Source: Streptomyces camelliae
GTDB lineage: Bacteria > Actinomycetota > Actinomycetes > Streptomycetales > Streptomycetaceae
Length of the DNA: 64,000 bases
Assembly: GCF_027625935.1 (NCBI RefSeq)
Contig: NZ_CP115300.1
Span: 5,642,001 to 5,706,000 of the forward strand
Direction: 5' to 3'
A program made the translations under genes and the position numbers. Below are positions 42,976 to 51,669 of the stretch, one piece after another (position 1 is the stretch's first letter; every line of letters starts with the position of its first letter). The notes beneath the pieces were generated by a model. That model did not search any database. It was not told the DNA's origin and was given only the letters and a program-made list of their open reading frames with translations.

Positions 42976-43617
42976 GTGACCGCGGAGACCTCTCAGACGC
43001 TCGACCGGGGACTGCGTGTCCTGAAGCTGCTGGCCGACACCGACCACGGGCTGACCGTCACCGAGTTGTCCACGAAACTGGGCGTGAACCGTACCGTCGT
43101 GTACCGGTTGCTCGCCACCCTGGAACAGCACGCGCTGGTACGGCGTGACCTGGGCGGGCGAGCCCGGGTCGGCCTCGGGGTGCTGCGGCTCGGCCGGCAG
43201 GTGCATCCGCTGGTACGGGAGGCCGCGCTGCCCGCGCTGCGCTCGCTCGCGGAGGACATCGGGGCGACGGCGCATCTGACCCTGGTCGACGGGACGGAGG
43301 CGCTGGCCGTCGCCGTGGTCGAGCCGACCTGGACCGACTACCACGTGGCGTACCGGGCCGGTTTCCGGCACCCGCTGGACCGCGGGGCGGCCGGCCGGGC
43401 GATCCTCGCCGCACGCCACTCGTCCGGCACCGGTCCCGGGTACACGCTCACCCACGGCGAACTGGAGGCCGGTGCGAGCGGGGCGGCGGCGCCGCTGGTC
43501 GGGGTCACCGGGGTCGAGGGCAGCGTGGGTGTCGTCATGCTGGCGGACTCCGTACCGGAGCGGGTCGGGCCGAGGGTGGTGGAGGCGGCGAGGGAGGTCG
43601 CGGAGGCGCTGCGCTGA
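42976..43617 (+). CDS. IclR-family transcriptional regulator
   Basis: A 213-aa protein: an N-terminal IclR winged helix (TLDRGLRVLKLLADTDHGLTVTELSTKLGVNRTVVYRLLATLE) and a C-terminal effector domain, shorter than the usual 250 aa because the last helices are reduced. I chose GTG 42976, 8 nt after AAAGGAG. It lies 212 bp upstream of the permease gene and may control the amino-acid cluster in response to a small carboxylate or amino-acid derivative. Confidence 0.85.
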   Translation: MTAETSQTLDRGLRVLKLLADTDHGLTVTELSTKLGVNRTVVYRLLATLEQHALVRRDLGGRARVGLGVLRLGRQVHPLVREAALPALRSLAEDIGATAHLTLVDGTEALAVAVVEPTWTDYHVAYRAGFRHPLDRGAAGRAILAARHSSGTGPGYTLTHGELEAGASGAAAPLVGVTGVEGSVGVVMLADSVPERVGPRVVEAAREVAEALR

Positions 43618-43630
43618 TCAGCCGTCGGCT

Positions 43631-43690
43631 GCGGTGCAGTGCCCCGAAAGGGGCGCAGGCAACTGCGCGACCAGCCCCGACACACCCGCA
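43631..43690 (-). repeat. Dispersed Streptomyces intergenic repeat, copy 3 (reversed)
   Basis: Read on the minus strand it gives GGGGCTGGTCGCGCAGTTGC and CTGCGCCCCTTTCGGGG, related to the blocks at 983-1090, 5938-6010 and 50671-50750. It lies between the IclR and permease genes. Confidence 0.55.
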
Positions 43691-43829
43691 CCAGGCAAAC
43701 CACGTGGCCGCTCTTTGACCATCCGGCCAACCCTCAACTCGCACCTTTGGCCGATCCGCTCACCCCACCACGCCACCACCTCCGCATCATCAAGGGCCAT
43801 ACAACCCCCGAGGCGGAGGGAACAACGCG

Positions 43830-45287
43830 GTGGACACAGTGGACACCCGGCCGGAGGCCAGAGCACGAGAAGCGAGCACACGTCGACTCACCCGGCGCCA
43901 GCCGGTGCAACGACTTGTCGGGGAGGCCGCCGGCAGTCCGCTCAAGCGGACCATGGGCGTGGCCCAGCTGACGCTGCTCAGCGTGGGCGCCACCCTCGGC
44001 ACCGGCATCTTCGTGGTGCTCGGGCAGGCCGTGCCGGAGGCCGGACCCGCGATCGTCGTCTCCTTCCTCGTCGCCGGCGTCACCGCCCTGTTCTCGGCGC
44101 TGTCGTACGCCGAGCTGGCCGGCATGATCCCCGGCTCCGGATCCTCGTACAGCTACGCCTACGCCACCCTCGGCGAGCTGGTCGCCTGGGTGTGCGGCTG
44201 GTGTCTGATCCTGGAGTACGGGGTGTCGGTCGCCGCCGTCGCCGTCGGCTGGGGGCAGTACGTCAACGAGCTGCTCGACCTCACCTTCGGGGTCACCCTC
44301 CCCGACTCGCTCAGCGCCCCGCCCGGGGCCGGCGGCACACTCAACATCCCCGCCGCCCTCATCGTCGTCCTCGCCATGGTCGTCCTGCTGCGTGGGGCCA
44401 AGGAGAGCGCTGTCGCCAACACCATCATGGTCGCCGTCAAGATCGCGGCCCTCGTCATCTTCTGCGCCGTCGCCTTCACCGCCTTCCGCGCCGGGAACTT
44501 CCACCCCCTCTTCCCGCTCGGCGCCGCCGGCATGAGCGCCGGAGCCGCCTCACTCTTCTTCTCCTACATCGGGTTCGACGCCGCCTCCACCGCGGGTGAA
44601 GAGGCACGCAATCCGCAAAAGGACCTGCCGCGGGCCATCATCCTGTCCCTCGTCCTCGTCACCGCCCTGTACGTGCTCGTCGCCGTCGCCGCGCTCGGCG
44701 CCATGCCGTGGAAGCAGTTCGCGGGCACCGAGGCCACGCTCAGCGAGGTCCTGGTCCGGTCGGTCGGCGGCGGCAGCCTGTGGCCGATCCTGCTGTCCGT
44801 CGGCGCGGTCGTCGCCACCACCAGCGTGGTGCTCACCGTGCAGTACGGTCAGATCCGCATCCTCTTCGCGATGGCCCGGGACGGGCTCGTGCCGCCCCTG
44901 TTCGCCAAGGTCCACCCGCGCACCGGCGTACCCCGCGCCAACACCGTGATCGTGTCCGGCTTCATCGCGGTCCTCGCCGCCCTCGTCCCGCTCGGCAGCC
45001 TTGCCGACGCCACCAGTATCGGCACCCTCTTCGCGTTCATGCTGGTCAACCTGGCGGTCGTACTGCTGCGCCGGCGCAGCCCCGACACCCCGCGCTCCTT
45101 CCGGGTGCCGTTCTCGCCCGTCACGCCGCTGCTCGGCGTCGGCTTCTGCGTCTACATGCTGGGCAGCCTGGGCGCCGACACCTGGATCGCCTTCGGGGCG
45201 TGGATGGCGGCCGGGCTCGTCATCTACGGCCTCTACGGCATCCGGCACTCCAAGCTCGCCCAGACCTCCCCGGAAGACCTCGCATGA
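43830..45287 (+). CDS. APC-family amino acid permease
   Basis: A 485-aa protein with 12 predicted helices and APC signatures: LLSVGATLGTGIFVVLG in TM1, GSGSSYSYAYATLGELVAW, and FFSYIGFDAASTAGEEARNP. It belongs to the cationic amino acid transporter-like branch and would import an amino acid by cation symport. GTG 43830 follows GGAGGG. The ATGA overlap with the M20 hydrolase gene argues that the imported compound, or its N-acyl derivative, is processed by that enzyme. Confidence 0.9.
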   Translation: MDTVDTRPEARAREASTRRLTRRQPVQRLVGEAAGSPLKRTMGVAQLTLLSVGATLGTGIFVVLGQAVPEAGPAIVVSFLVAGVTALFSALSYAELAGMIPGSGSSYSYAYATLGELVAWVCGWCLILEYGVSVAAVAVGWGQYVNELLDLTFGVTLPDSLSAPPGAGGTLNIPAALIVVLAMVVLLRGAKESAVANTIMVAVKIAALVIFCAVAFTAFRAGNFHPLFPLGAAGMSAGAASLFFSYIGFDAASTAGEEARNPQKDLPRAIILSLVLVTALYVLVAVAALGAMPWKQFAGTEATLSEVLVRSVGGGSLWPILLSVGAVVATTSVVLTVQYGQIRILFAMARDGLVPPLFAKVHPRTGVPRANTVIVSGFIAVLAALVPLGSLADATSIGTLFAFMLVNLAVVLLRRRSPDTPRSFRVPFSPVTPLLGVGFCVYMLGSLGADTWIAFGAWMAAGLVIYGLYGIRHSKLAQTSPEDLA

Positions 45288-46339
45288 CCGCCCTCGACCT
45301 CACCGCCGACGTCGTCACCCTCACCCGCGCCCTGGTCGACCTGCCCTCCGAGAGCGGGCGGGAGGCGGAGATCGCGGATGCCGTCCACACCGCCCTGCGC
45401 GCCCTGCCCCATCTCACGGTCGACCGGGTCGGCAACTCCGTCGTCGCCCGCACCCGCCTCGGCCGGTCCGAACGCGCCCTGATCGCAGGCCACCTGGACA
45501 CCGTCCCGGCCGCCGGGAACCTGCCCTCCCATCTCGCCGGCGACCGCGTGCACGGGCTGGGCGCCTGCGACATGAAGGGCGGCGTGGCCGTGGCACTCCG
45601 GCTGGCCGCCACCGTTCAGGCGCCCGTGCGCGACCTCACCTACGTCTTCTACGAGTGCGAGGAGGTGGAAGGGGACCGCAACGGGCTCGCCCGTATCGGC
45701 ACCGAGCGGCCGGACCTGCTCGCCGACGCCTCCCTCGCCATCCTCATGGAGCCCTCCGACGCGGGCGTGGAGGCCGGTTGCCAGGGCACCCTCACCGCCG
45801 ACATCGTGGTCAAGGGCGCCCGCGCCCACACCGCCCGCGCCTGGCAGGGCGTCAACGCGGCGCACAAGGCCGGCCAGGTCCTCCAGCGGCTCGACGCGCA
45901 CCGGCCCGAGCGGGTCGTCGTCGACGGGCTGGAGTACCGGGAGGGGCTCAGCGCCGTCGCCGTACGGGCCGGGGTCGCCGGGAACGTCGTACCGGACGAG
46001 TGTGTCGTCACCGTCAACTGCCGCTTCGTACCCAGTCGTTCACCGGAGGAGGCGGAGGCGTACGTGCGCTCGCTCTTCCCCGGGTACGAGGTGCGCGTCA
46101 CCGAGGTCGTCGGCGGTGCCCTGCCGCACCTGGACCGGGTCGGCGGGCTCGTCGCCGCGCTCGGTGCCGAGCCGCGGCCCAAGCTCGGCTGGACGGACGT
46201 CGCCCGGTTCGCCGCGCTGGGCGTGCCCGCCCTCAACTACGGCCCCGGGGACCCCTCCCTCGCCCACACGGCGGGGGAGTACGTCCCCGTGGAGCACCTG
46301 CGTCGGTGCGAGGACCGGCTCAGGCAGTGGCTCCGGTGA
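45284..46339 (+). CDS. M20 peptidase / succinyl-diaminopimelate desuccinylase-like hydrolase
   Basis: A 351-aa M20 metallohydrolase: metal ligands in AGHLDTVP (HxD) and GACDMKGG, catalytic Glu in YECEEVEGDRNG, DapE-like NCRFVPSRSPEEAEAYV dimerisation domain, and the final His in LAHTAGEYV. Annotations would say DapE, but the cluster with an N-acylamino-acid racemase-like enzyme and a GNAT suggests desuccinylation of N-succinyl-L-amino acids instead. Its 3' end overlaps the opposing PucR gene by 20 bp. Confidence 0.85.
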   Translation: MTALDLTADVVTLTRALVDLPSESGREAEIADAVHTALRALPHLTVDRVGNSVVARTRLGRSERALIAGHLDTVPAAGNLPSHLAGDRVHGLGACDMKGGVAVALRLAATVQAPVRDLTYVFYECEEVEGDRNGLARIGTERPDLLADASLAILMEPSDAGVEAGCQGTLTADIVVKGARAHTARAWQGVNAAHKAGQVLQRLDAHRPERVVVDGLEYREGLSAVAVRAGVAGNVVPDECVVTVNCRFVPSRSPEEAEAYVRSLFPGYEVRVTEVVGGALPHLDRVGGLVAALGAEPRPKLGWTDVARFAALGVPALNYGPGDPSLAHTAGEYVPVEHLRRCEDRLRQWLR

Positions 46340-47873
46340 GCCCCGCCAGCACCCGCAACTGAAGCCAGAGCACCAGCCGTTCGTCGGGGTCGTCCAGATC
46401 GACCCCGGCGTGCTGCTGGAGCTGCCGGAGCCGGTAGCGGCAGGTGTTGGGGTGCACGGCGAGCAGCCTCGCCGCGCCCGCCATGTCACAGCCCGCGTCG
46501 AACCAGCAGACCAGCGTGCGGGCGTACTCCGTGCCGTGCGCGGCGTCGTACGCCAGCACCCGCCGCCAGGCGCCCGCGGTCAACTCCCGCCGCTCGCCCA
46601 TCACTTCGGCCAGCCGCAGCAGCGTGACGCGGGGCCGCACCTCGTCCACGCCGGCCACCGGCAGCTCCGCGTCCAGCACCCGCAGCACCAGGTCGGCGTC
46701 CGCCCGGGAGTCCGCGAGCCCCGCCGCGTCCGGCACGACCTCGCCGAGCGCCGCCCGCACCGGCACCCGCAGCGCCTGTCCGGCCCGCGCCACGATGTCC
46801 TCGGCGAGCTTCTTGTGCCGCTCTCCCGGGCCGGGCAGCACCGCGTACACCACCCCGTCCACCAGCACCCCCGCGTGCCGCCCGTAGCGGGCCTCGCACT
46901 GCAGCCGTACGACGTCCAGCAGACGCAGGGCGGTGCGCTCGGCGTCCGGGACGCTCGCGGCCGAGTCCAGCACGAAGGCCGCCACCCGAGCGGGCCCGGC
47001 CAGGCCCAGGCGTTCGGCGGCCGTCGACGCGTCCGCCGCCGTGCCGTCCAGCAGACGGCGCAGCAGCTCGCTGCCCCGGTGCCGGGCCAGTTCCCGGGCG
47101 GCGCGCGCCCGCAGCAGGAGCAGGGCCGCGGTGGAGGCGCCCTGGGCGAGGGTGTCCTCGGCGTCCGGGGCGAGCGAGCCACCGTCGATCACCCACACCG
47201 AGCCGAGCGTCTCCCCGCCGGCCCGCACCGGCATCGCGAGCCGGGGCAGGTCCCCGTCCGCGAGCGCGGGCAGCCTCAGCGGGCGGTCGGCGGCGAACAG
47301 CCGGCGGTACTGCTCGGTGTTCTCCGCGCTGGCCGGCACCTGCCGGCCGAGGATGCCCTGCCGGCGGTCCTCGTCCACCGGCTGACCGGGGACGGTGGAG
47401 TAGGCCAGGATCCGCTGCCGGGGGTCCTCGACGGCCGTCGCCCCGCCGGTCGCCGTGGCGATCGCGTCGGCCAGCGCGAACAGGTCACCGAGCCCGGTGT
47501 CGGAGGGCACGGCGGCGGGCTGGGCGGCGATGGCCGAGGCCAGCAGCAGATGGACCTGGTGCCAGGCCGCGTCCTCGGCGACGGACAGCAGGGCCACGCC
47601 GTGCTCGTCCGCCTCCGCGACCGGGCCGACCGCGCCGCGCACCACCACCCCGGTCAGCCCGGCCTCGGCCGCCGCCCGCAGCAGCGGCCCGGACTCCGCC
47701 GCCGGCACGCCCACCGCGAGCAGCAGCGCGCCGGGCTGCCGGGGGAGCGGGGTGCGGCCCTCGTAGAGCACTGCCTCGGTCACCGGGACGGCCTGCCCGG
47801 CGGGGGCCGAGTGCAGACGCAGGACCGGACCGCCGACGACGTCCAGGAGATCACCGAGGGTGCAGGCGTCCAT
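46320..47873 (-). CDS. PucR-family transcriptional regulator
   Basis: A 517-aa protein: an N-terminal PucR purine-catabolism-type sensory domain (LGDLLDVVGGPVLRL ... LLLASAIAAQ), a central GGDEF-like/CdaR domain and a C-terminal HTH_30 (AARLLAVHPNTCRYRLRQLQ). It is divergent from the GNAT-racemase pair with a 101-bp gap and convergent with the M20 gene, so it probably controls this cluster. ATG 47873 gives the normal family start MDACTLGDLLDV. Confidence 0.88.
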   Translation of the reverse strand: MDACTLGDLLDVVGGPVLRLHSAPAGQAVPVTEAVLYEGRTPLPRQPGALLLAVGVPAAESGPLLRAAAEAGLTGVVVRGAVGPVAEADEHGVALLSVAEDAAWHQVHLLLASAIAAQPAAVPSDTGLGDLFALADAIATATGGATAVEDPRQRILAYSTVPGQPVDEDRRQGILGRQVPASAENTEQYRRLFAADRPLRLPALADGDLPRLAMPVRAGGETLGSVWVIDGGSLAPDAEDTLAQGASTAALLLLRARAARELARHRGSELLRRLLDGTAADASTAAERLGLAGPARVAAFVLDSAASVPDAERTALRLLDVVRLQCEARYGRHAGVLVDGVVYAVLPGPGERHKKLAEDIVARAGQALRVPVRAALGEVVPDAAGLADSRADADLVLRVLDAELPVAGVDEVRPRVTLLRLAEVMGERRELTAGAWRRVLAYDAAHGTEYARTLVCWFDAGCDMAGAARLLAVHPNTCRYRLRQLQQHAGVDLDDPDERLVLWLQLRVLAGLTGATA

Positions 47874-47974
47874 GAGGGTTCCCAGCGGGCTGTTGGCGGA
47901 TGATGAAACGAACGTACGCGCGCGTTGGCCGCTCGCACAACACACACCGGGCCGGCTTTTCCGAGACTCGTGCC

Positions 47975-48724
47975 ATGACAGCAGGAGTCACCATCCGTAC
48001 CGTCCATGACGTCGCCTCCCTCGCGGCCGTGGCCGACTACTTCAGCGACGTCTGGCAGACGCCCCGCACCGCACCGCCCTACCCGGCCGAGGTCCTGCAC
48101 AGCCTGGTGCACGCCGGCGGCGCGGTGCACGCCGCGTACGACGGGCAGCGGCTGGCCGGCGCGTCCGTCGCCGTCCTCGGTGCCGACCGCGGCACGTACT
48201 CGCTGGTGGCAGCCGCCGACCAGGGGCTCGGGCACGCCGTGAAGCTGGCCCAGCGCGACTGGGCCCTCGGCCTGGGCGCCCGCACCATGCGCTGGACCTT
48301 CGACCCGCTGGTCGGCCGCAACGCCCGCTTCAACCTGGTCAAGCTGGGCGCCACCGGCACGGAGTACCTGGTCGACTTCTACGGCCCGATGACCGACGGC
48401 GTGAACGACGGCGACGAGAGCGACCGGCTGACGGTGACCTGGGAACTGGGCGCGCCACCGGCGCCGTACGACGGCGCACCCCAGGGACCGGTCGTCGCCA
48501 CCGCCCCCGACGGCGATCCCCTCGCCCGCCGCGACGAGCGGCACATCTGGTGCCGGGTGCCGGAGGACGTCGTCAAGCTGCGCGCCGCCGACCCGGCGCT
48601 GGCGCTGCGCTGGCGGCACGCGGTGCGCGAGGTGCTGCTGACGGCCTTCGCGGAGGGCTTCCGGGCCACCGGGATGTCCCGCGACGGCTGGTACACGCTG
48701 GCCCGGGCGGAGGGAGCCGCGTGA
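47975..48724 (+). CDS. GNAT-family N-acyltransferase, putative amino-acid N-succinyltransferase
   Basis: A 249-aa protein with a GNAT core: VWQTPRTAPPYPAEVL, AAYDGQRLAGASVAVLG, GLGHAVKLAQRDWALGLGARTMRWTFDPLVGRNARFNLVKLGA (acyl-CoA loop and beta4-alpha4). This subfamily is repeatedly encoded beside OSBS/NSAR-type racemases. Its GTGA overlap with the racemase gene supports a joint pathway, where it would succinylate D-amino acids. The acyl donor is inferred. Confidence 0.8.
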   Translation: MTAGVTIRTVHDVASLAAVADYFSDVWQTPRTAPPYPAEVLHSLVHAGGAVHAAYDGQRLAGASVAVLGADRGTYSLVAAADQGLGHAVKLAQRDWALGLGARTMRWTFDPLVGRNARFNLVKLGATGTEYLVDFYGPMTDGVNDGDESDRLTVTWELGAPPAPYDGAPQGPVVATAPDGDPLARRDERHIWCRVPEDVVKLRAADPALALRWRHAVREVLLTAFAEGFRATGMSRDGWYTLARAEGAA

Positions 48725-49830
48725 AGCTGGAGCGCGTCGAGATCGTGCACGTCGCGATCCCGCTGGTCACCCCCTTCCGTACGTCCTTCGGGACGATGAC
48801 GACGAAGGACACCTTCCTCCTGCACGTCGTCACCGACTCCGCCGAGGGCTGGTCGGAGTTCGCCGCCGACCCCGAGCCGCTGTACTGCTCGGAGTTCGTC
48901 GCCGGTGCCGAGATCGTGCTGCGCGACTTCCTGGTCCCGCGCGTCGCCGCGCTCGGGGAGGTCACGGCCGCCGCCGTCGCCCCGGCCGTGGCGAAGATCA
49001 AGGGCCACGAACTGGCGAAGGCGGCCCTGGAGACGGCCCTGCTGGACGCCGAGCTGCGCACGTACGGCATGCCGCTGGCGGTCTATCTGGGCGCGGTACG
49101 GGACCGGGTGCCCGCCGGGGTTTCGGTCGGCATCAAGAACTCCGTGCCGGAACTGCTGGACGACGTCGAGCGCTACCTCGCCGAGGGGTACGTCCGTATC
49201 AAGCTGAAGATCGAACCCGGCTGGGACGTGGAGCCGGTGCGGGCGGTCCGCGACCGCTTCGGCGACGCCCTGCCCCTCCAGGTCGACGCCAACACCGCGT
49301 ACACCCTGGCGGACGCCGAGCATCTGCGGCGCCTCGACGACTTCGGGCTGCTGCTGATCGAGGAGCCGCTGGAGGAGAACAACCTGCACGCCCACGCCCA
49401 GCTGCAGCAGCGCCTGCGCACCCCCGTCTGCCTGGACGAGTCCCTGCACCACGCCTCCGACACCGCCGCCGCCATCGCGATGGGCGCCTGCCGGGTGGTG
49501 AACGTCAAACCCGCCCGGGTCGGCGGCTATCTGGAGGCCCGCCGGGTCCACGACGTGGCGCACGCGCACGGGGTCCCGGTGTGGTGCGGCGGCATGCTGG
49601 AGACGGGCATCGGCCGCGCCCCCAACCTCGCCCTGGCCGCCCTCCCCGGCTTCACGCTGCCCGGGGACACCTCCGCGTCCGCCCGCTACTTCGCCGAGGA
49701 CATCACCGAGCCGTTCGTCCTCCAGGACGGCCATCTGCCGGTCCCGACCGCCCCCGGTATCGGCATCGAGCCCCTTCCGGAGGCTCTGCGCCGCTTCACC
49801 CTGGGGCGACGGGACCTGTACGCGGCCTGA
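48721..49830 (+). CDS. N-acylamino-acid racemase / o-succinylbenzoate synthase-type enolase-superfamily enzyme
   Basis: A 369-aa barrel enzyme with the muconate-lactonizing subgroup catalytic set: KLK (RIKLKIEPGWD near 160), Asp in VDANTAY near 188, Glu in LIEEPLEENN near 213, Asp in CLDES near 239 and Lys in NVKPARVGG near 262. The OSBS and N-succinylamino-acid racemase activities share these residues. The absence of menaquinone genes and the neighbouring GNAT, M20 hydrolase and permease favour racemase. Confidence 0.85.
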   Translation: MKLERVEIVHVAIPLVTPFRTSFGTMTTKDTFLLHVVTDSAEGWSEFAADPEPLYCSEFVAGAEIVLRDFLVPRVAALGEVTAAAVAPAVAKIKGHELAKAALETALLDAELRTYGMPLAVYLGAVRDRVPAGVSVGIKNSVPELLDDVERYLAEGYVRIKLKIEPGWDVEPVRAVRDRFGDALPLQVDANTAYTLADAEHLRRLDDFGLLLIEEPLEENNLHAHAQLQQRLRTPVCLDESLHHASDTAAAIAMGACRVVNVKPARVGGYLEARRVHDVAHAHGVPVWCGGMLETGIGRAPNLALAALPGFTLPGDTSASARYFAEDITEPFVLQDGHLPVPTAPGIGIEPLPEALRRFTLGRRDLYAA

Positions 49831-49862
49831 GCCACCGCTGCTGGTCACGTTAGATTGATTCC

Positions 49863-50654
49863 GTGCTCTCACGTCTCACACGTCCGCAGGCCGTAGCCGT
49901 CTGCGCGCTGCCCGTCGTGGCCCTGCTCGCCACGGCGGCGTTCGCGCCGCTGCCGTTCTCGGTGGCCCAACCCGGGATGACGGCGAACGTGCTCGGTGCG
50001 AACAGGGGCACCCAGGTGATCTCCGTCTCCGGTGCGCCGGTGCGCAGCACCAGCGGGCAGCTGCGGATGGTCACCATCGAGGCGACCGGTCCGGACGCCC
50101 GGGTCTCGCTCACCGACGTGGTCGACAACTGGTTCCGCACCGACCGGGCCGTGATGCCGCGCGACGCCGTCTACCCGAGCGGCGACACGGTCAAGGAGAT
50201 CGAGCAGCACAACGCGGCGCAGATGCAGCAGTCGCAGGACGCGGCGACACAGGCGGCGCTGAAGTACCTCGGACTGAGCGCCGGCAAGGTCAAGGTCTCG
50301 CTGAAGCTCGCCGACGTGGGCGGGCCGAGCGCGGGTCTGCTGTTCACGCTGGGGATCATCGACAAGCTGGACGGCGACGGCAGCGGCGGCGACCTCACGG
50401 GCGGCCGTACGATCGCCGGTACGGGCACGATCGACGCCGACGGCACGGTCGGCGCGGTCGGCGGGGTGGCCCTGAAGACACAGGCCGCCCGCCGGGACGG
50501 GGCGACCGTCTTCCTGGTGCCGAAGGCCGAGTGCGCCGACGCCAAGGCGGACCTTCCCAAGGGGCTGCGACTGGTTCCGGTCACCACGCTCAAGGGCGCC
50601 GTGAACTCCCTGACGATCCTGGAGAAGGGGAAGGGCTCGGTCCCGAGCTGCTAA
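49863..50654 (+). CDS. Secreted/membrane-anchored Lon-like (S16) serine protease
   Basis: A 263-aa protein with an N-terminal uncleaved signal/membrane segment (VAVCALPVVALLATAAFAPL) and a C-terminal Lon proteolytic domain: Ser156 in GGPSAGLLFTLG and Lys near 205 in GGVALKTQAARRDGATVFLVP, the S16 Ser-Lys dyad. YlbL relatives carry a PDZ domain between; here that region is short and no PDZ is clear. It probably acts outside the membrane on unknown substrates. GTG 49863. Confidence 0.8.
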   Translation: MLSRLTRPQAVAVCALPVVALLATAAFAPLPFSVAQPGMTANVLGANRGTQVISVSGAPVRSTSGQLRMVTIEATGPDARVSLTDVVDNWFRTDRAVMPRDAVYPSGDTVKEIEQHNAAQMQQSQDAATQAALKYLGLSAGKVKVSLKLADVGGPSAGLLFTLGIIDKLDGDGSGGDLTGGRTIAGTGTIDADGTVGAVGGVALKTQAARRDGATVFLVPKAECADAKADLPKGLRLVPVTTLKGAVNSLTILEKGKGSVPSC

Positions 50655-50670
50655 GCGCTCCGCTGGATGT

Positions 50671-50750
50671 GCGGCGACGGGCCGTCGTCCGGCTGCGGCG
50701 CCGTCGTGGCTGGTCGCGCAGTTCCCCGCGACCCTTGAGGGAGCTGCCGA
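50671..50750 (+). repeat. Dispersed Streptomyces intergenic repeat, copy 4
   Basis: GTCGTGGCTGGTCGCGCAG followed by TTCCCCGCGACCCTTGAGGG, matching the core of copies 1-3. It lies between convergent genes. Confidence 0.55.
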
Positions 50751-50776
50751 ACCGCAGTGGACTTCGCCAGGTCCGC

Positions 50777-50959
50777 TTAGACCAGCGCCGGGGTGGGCCT
50801 GGGCGTGGAGGCCAGGCGCAGGCCCACCTCCACGAGGGTCCAGCCGAGCCGGGTGCGCAGTTCGACCGGGGGCTTCACCGCGGCGGCGAGCCGGTGGCGC
50901 TCGGCCTGGGCGTGCAGGTCGGCCGCGTGGAGCTGGGCAAGGCGGGTTTCCGTGTGCAT
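50777..50959 (-). CDS. Small hypothetical protein after the ArsR gene
   Basis: A 60-aa helical protein rich in Ala, Leu and Arg (TRLAQLHAADLHAQAERHRL). It starts 10 bp after the regulator stop with GAGAGGC upstream, so it is likely cotranscribed and may be a partner of the regulator. No family was recognised. Confidence 0.55.
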   Translation of the reverse strand: MHTETRLAQLHAADLHAQAERHRLAAAVKPPVELRTRLGWTLVEVGLRLASTPRPTPALV

Positions 50960-50969
50960 GTCGTGCCTC

Positions 50970-51554
50970 TCAATCCGTCTTGATGGGGAAGAGGTGCGTG
51001 TGGATGCGTACCTGCTCGGAGTCGGGAGTGTCCGTGCCGGGGGCCCGGTCCCGGTACTCGTCGATCAGGTCGTGCACCCTGCCTTTCAGCTCACGCGCCA
51101 GGTCGGGCGTCAGCCGCAGCGTCATGTCGCTCATGTCGGTCGAGCGGGCCCAGGCGTGTGGCCATTCGTTCCGGGTGGCCAGCCAGGTCGACAGCTCGCG
51201 TGTGTGGGCGTTCGCGACCTCGTGCAGGAACGTGTCCATCGCGCCGCGTACCTCCGGGTCGGCGTCCTGGAACTGGTCGCTGTCGAAGACCAGTCCCTCA
51301 TCGGCCGCCTTCCACCAGCGCTCCCTGCCCTTGCCGCGTTCCGGCGCGTCCTCGACGAAGCCGTGCGCGGCGAGCTGGCGCAGGTGGTAGCTGGTGGCCC
51401 CGCTGGACTCGCCCAGTTTCGCGGCCAGTTGGGACGCGGTGGCCGGACCGCCGCGGCGCAGCGCGTTCAGCAGTTCCATCCGCAGCGGGTGCGCGAGCCC
51501 GCGCAGTGAGCGGGCGTCCAGGACGCGCGGTTGAAGTGGCTCGTGCTCCGTCAT
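50970..51554 (-). CDS. ArsR-family winged-helix regulator
   Basis: A 194-aa protein: an ArsR HTH at about 15-75 (LRGLAHPLRMELLNALRRGGPATASQLAAKLGESSGATSYHLRQL) and a C-terminal helical domain of unknown role. No metal-binding Cys set is visible. ATG 51554 has no ribosome-binding site and lies about one helical turn below a promoter, consistent with a leaderless message. Confidence 0.85.
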   Translation of the reverse strand: MTEHEPLQPRVLDARSLRGLAHPLRMELLNALRRGGPATASQLAAKLGESSGATSYHLRQLAAHGFVEDAPERGKGRERWWKAADEGLVFDSDQFQDADPEVRGAMDTFLHEVANAHTRELSTWLATRNEWPHAWARSTDMSDMTLRLTPDLARELKGRVHDLIDEYRDRAPGTDTPDSEQVRIHTHLFPIKTD

Positions 51555-51561
51555 GCGTACA

Positions 51562-51603
51562 AAGATAGCTATGCAAAGAGTCCTTTGCAACACTCTCTTT
51601 GCA
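51562..51603 (-). promoter_or_regulatory. ArsR promoter and overlapping operator
   Basis: On the minus strand: -35 TTGCAA (51590-51585), 17-bp spacer, -10 TATCTT (51567-51562). The inverted repeat TGCAAAG-AGTC-CTTTGCA (51572-51589) covers the spacer and -35, and a third CTTTGCA lies at 51597-51603. Autorepression is likely. Confidence 0.72.
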
Positions 51604-51669
51604 TCGACTCTCCTGCGGTCAGCCTCCTGTGGGCAGTCTCCTGTGGTCAGCCTCCTGTGAGCAGACCGA

